Part shown: one piece after another, positions 60,868 to 62,562 of the stretch
How positions within the stretch are numbered: the stretch's first letter is position 1
Layout of the letters: each line of letters starts with the position of its first letter
NCBI GenBank assembly: GCA_949296075.1
Contig: CASFNG010000010.1
Coordinates: 1-62,562, forward strand
Source of the DNA: an uncultured Parabacteroides sp.
GTDB lineage: Bacteria > Bacteroidota > Bacteroidia > Bacteroidales > Tannerellaceae
DNA: 62,562 nt
Reading direction: 5' to 3'
The notes under the pieces: generated by a model
The model's database searches: none
Seen by the model: the letters and a program-made list of their open reading frames with translations, nothing else
What the model was told of the DNA's origin: nothing
Program-made: the position numbers and the translations under genes

Positions 60868-60959
60868 AATCTCTACTTGTGGCACGTTGTTTTTTTACAA
60901 GGTCTCTCTATCGTATATCGTTTACCAAGTATTTTCCGATCTACGGCGAAAAGTTTTCG

Positions 60960-60967
60960 CAAAGCTA
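60960..60967 (-). promoter_or_regulatory. -7 box of the oadGAB promoter
   Basis: TAGCTTTG followed by CG on the minus strand, an exact TAnnTTTG match. The leader to oadG is about 85 bases. Confidence 0.68.
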
Positions 60968-61224
60968 TAAAATAGGTGGGTAACGTGTTGTTGTCTTTTC
61001 ATTAAAAAAATGAAATTAATAACTTTAACAGGCTTTTTCGTGAATGATTTTCTCGAAATCCGCCCGCAAACGAATAGGCTGTAAGTTTTTGGCGGATTGC
61101 CGAGCGATTCCCGCATAGCTTGAAAATCGGAAGATTCGGACGTTCTCTCCACGTTGCCCATCGTTTTCGGAAAGCCTGCCAGCGTTTTCGGAAAAGCAGG
61201 TGCCGTTTTTTCCGAATTATCCCG

Positions 61225-61232
61225 TACCTTCG
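61225..61232 (+). promoter_or_regulatory. -7 box of the TPR gene
   Basis: TACCTTCG followed by CG, 24 bases before ATG 61257. It excludes the upstream in-frame start at 61200. Confidence 0.7.
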
Positions 61233-61256
61233 CGGCATAACCACAAGCATACGAAC

Positions 61257-62222
61257 ATGGGAAATTTCTTGACATCGCTTTTCTCCTCGTCCAAGCCGTC
61301 CCAATCGGCGGAGGAGCAAGCTAAAAACGACCTGAAGAATTTTGACATCCTGAAATACGACGGCGTGAGGGCCTTGCGGATGGGCAAGCGGGCTTACGCC
61401 ATCAAGTGCTTTACCGAGGCGTTGCAGATCCAAGATGATTTCGAGACAATGAATTACTTGGTGTCCGCCTATTCGATGAATAGCCAGCTGGACGAGGCCT
61501 TGGAGGTACTGGATCGCATGGTCGCCGCGCGGCCTGACGACGTGAAGACACTCCTGACGCGGGTGAACCTGCTCTTCCTCCTGGACAAGGACGCGGAGGT
61601 GATCCCCGACTGCGAGCGGATCATTGAGCTGGAGCCCGAGAATCCAGCCGCCTATTTTCAGCTCGCGAAGGCGCGCAAGGCTACGGGCGACGCGTTTGGC
61701 GCGATCGCCGACCTGACTCGCGCGATCGCTATCAAGGAGGATTTCCCCGAGGCTTACCTGTCGCGGGCGGAGATCTTGCTGTCGATGGGGCAGGCTAAGG
61801 AGGCGTTGCCCGACGCGGAGAAGGGGGTTGGGCTTGCCCCGGAAGAGGAGACCGCTTATCTTTTGCGCGGGCAGATCCATGCCGCCTTGGGGGAGGCGGA
61901 GGAGGCAGCGGCCGATTTCCGGCGTACCTTGGAGCTGAACCCGTTCAACGAGGAGGCGTCGTTGGCTTCCGGACGGTTGCTGATCGAACGGGGCGCGTAC
62001 GACGAGGCGATCGCTTTCTTCGACGAGGCGATCGAGACGAATCCCTCTTTCGCCCGGGCGTATAATGAGCGCGGACGGGCCAAGAACCTGAAAGGGGATA
62101 AGGACGGTGCCTACGCGGATCTGAAAAAGTCGCTGGAGCTGGATCCGGAGGGCGAGGTGGCCAAGAAATTAGATGGCGTGCATACGAACTTCGATCAGTT
62201 GTATAAAGGCGGGATTTTCTGA
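61257..62222 (+). CDS. Tetratricopeptide (TPR) repeat protein
   Basis: 321 residues from ATG 61257. After a short N-terminus (about 1-30) the protein is made of about eight TPR units, for example ALRMGKRAYAIKCFTEALQI, AYSMNSQLDEALEVLDRMV, ARKATGDAFGAIADLTRAI, LRGQIHAALGEAEEAAADF and ASGRLLIERGAYDEAIAFF. No signal peptide or enzyme domain. TPR proteins serve as adaptors; the partner is unknown. Monocistronic. Confidence 0.92.
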   Translation: MGNFLTSLFSSSKPSQSAEEQAKNDLKNFDILKYDGVRALRMGKRAYAIKCFTEALQIQDDFETMNYLVSAYSMNSQLDEALEVLDRMVAARPDDVKTLLTRVNLLFLLDKDAEVIPDCERIIELEPENPAAYFQLAKARKATGDAFGAIADLTRAIAIKEDFPEAYLSRAEILLSMGQAKEALPDAEKGVGLAPEEETAYLLRGQIHAALGEAEEAAADFRRTLELNPFNEEASLASGRLLIERGAYDEAIAFFDEAIETNPSFARAYNERGRAKNLKGDKDGAYADLKKSLELDPEGEVAKKLDGVHTNFDQLYKGGIF

Positions 62223-62294
62223 GGCTTCTCATTTTTAACATATTACAATCCTGTTACATTTCTTTTTCTTTATGGTGAATAATGATTATTTCAC

Positions 62295-62302
62295 TATATT
62301 TG
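62295..62302 (+). promoter_or_regulatory. -7 box of the GH20 gene
   Basis: TATATTTG followed by C, an exact TAnnTTTG match, 29 bases before ATG 62332. Confidence 0.75.
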
Positions 62303-62331
62303 CCGCGTAACCCTTTAGTATACTTTAAGCA

Positions 62332-62562
62332 ATGTGCATGTTTAGGACAGTATTTGCGGGTCTTTTTTTAGGCGCGAGCCTCCTGTTGGGAGGATGCGAG
62401 GTGGCGGATCAAGAGGGACGGTACTCGATCATCCCGCTCCCGAACGAGATAGAGGATAGGCAAGGCTCGGTCGTCTTGTCGGGCGAGGTGAAGGTATCCC
62501 TTCCGGAGAATGAGCGCGCCCGTGGTGTCTGCTCGTATTTGGGCGATCACCTGAAGCGCGCC
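62332..62562 (+). CDS. GH20 beta-N-acetylhexosaminidase lipoprotein, N-terminal part only
   Basis: The gene runs off the window; 77 codons are visible. The start is ATG 62332 or 62338. A lipoprotein signal (FAGLFLGASLLLGGC) is followed by RYSIIPLPNEIEDRQGS and VVLSGEVKVSLPENE, the usual opening of the N-terminal domain that precedes the GH20 barrel. Such enzymes release terminal N-acetylglucosamine or N-acetylgalactosamine. The catalytic domain is outside the window, so the call rests on the N-terminal domain alone. Confidence 0.75.
   Translation, partial: MCMFRTVFAGLFLGASLLLGGCEVADQEGRYSIIPLPNEIEDRQGSVVLSGEVKVSLPENERARGVCSYLGDHLKRA

Larger units (their letters stand above)
60868..61256. other. 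Intergenic region between the divergent oad operon and the TPR gene
   Basis: No gene. The left half holds the oad promoter. The right half contains imperfect repeats CGTTTTCGGAAAGCCTGC (61162-61179), CGTTTTCGGAAAAGCAGG (61183-61200) and a related CGTTTTTTCCGAA (61204-61216), directly upstream of the TPR promoter; they could be operator-like or chance. Confidence 0.5.

Noticed and set aside
1-62562. CRISPR arrays, tRNA/rRNA genes, transposases, phage genes, phase-variation invertases
   Set aside because: Read for and not found; no regularly spaced repeats, no cloverleaf-like or rRNA-like segments, no recombinase motifs.

Overview
The window is chromosomal DNA from a member of the Bacteroidales. 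The evidence is two SusC/SusD pairs, lipoprotein and Tat-type signals on carbohydrate enzymes, promoters of the Bacteroidota type (-7 box TAnnTTTG or TAnnTTCG, usually 15-60 bases before the start codon), almost no Shine-Dalgarno sites, and a DUF1599 - DoxX-like - tpiA - SPOR - folE gene order familiar from Bacteroides and Parabacteroides. Coding DNA is rather GC-rich for that group, so I do not name a genus. No rRNA, tRNA, CRISPR array or complete insertion sequence was seen.

Layout. 575-11494 (+) is a polysaccharide-utilisation locus (PUL 1): SusC with an STN domain, SusD, an exported Gfo/Idh/MocA oxidoreductase, a DUF1080 (3-keto-disaccharide hydrolase) protein, an exported sugar isomerase/epimerase-like TIM barrel, a nucleoside-hydrolase-like lipoprotein and a GH78-like enzyme. 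It converges on 11592-18032 (-), PUL 2: a second exported Gfo/Idh/MocA enzyme followed by a SusC/SusD pair clearly related to the first. 18430-27838 (-) holds a KDG kinase plus KDPG aldolase pair and then a mannose/phosphate-flavoured set: GH92, alkaline phosphatase, a GH63-like enzyme, and a fused metallophosphoesterase/GDPD-like lipoprotein. 28152-34188 is mostly housekeeping (dusB, a U32 peptidase-family protein, a thioesterase, dprA, a sirtuin) and ends with a GH76 mannanase. 34338-36998 is an AT-richer island bounded by a 16-base direct repeat; it carries a truncated YhcG-type nuclease and a TonB-dependent receptor. 37086-52717 is dense core genome: two FKBP isomerases, an Lrp regulator, a protease-xseA-xseB-ispD-recG operon, an M23/LysM peptidase, GH16, DUF1599-DoxX-tpiA-SPOR-folE, and a serpin. 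52821-60867 (-) has a CE1 esterase, an ATP-grasp-like orphan, a DUF349 protein and the sodium-pumping decarboxylase genes oadG-oadA-oadB. The window ends with a TPR protein and the start of a GH20 hexosaminidase.

How the genes fit together. PUL 1 looks like a periplasmic pathway that oxidises a glycoside to a 3-keto sugar (Gfo/Idh/MocA) and then splits it (DUF1080 and/or the isomerase-like enzyme), with classical hydrolases (GH78-like, nucleoside-hydrolase-like) helping. The second SusCD pair with its own Tat-exported oxidoreductase suggests a related substrate. The GH92/GH63/phosphatase/phosphodiesterase genes, together with GH76 nearby, suggest attack on mannans or other glycans carrying phosphate. 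These functional links are inferences from gene content. The best novelty candidates are the exported oxidoreductase pathway with its duplicated SusCD, the phospho-glycan cluster with its fused phosphoesterase, the direct-repeat-bounded island, the zinc-site-less sirtuin, and the ATP-grasp-like orphan.
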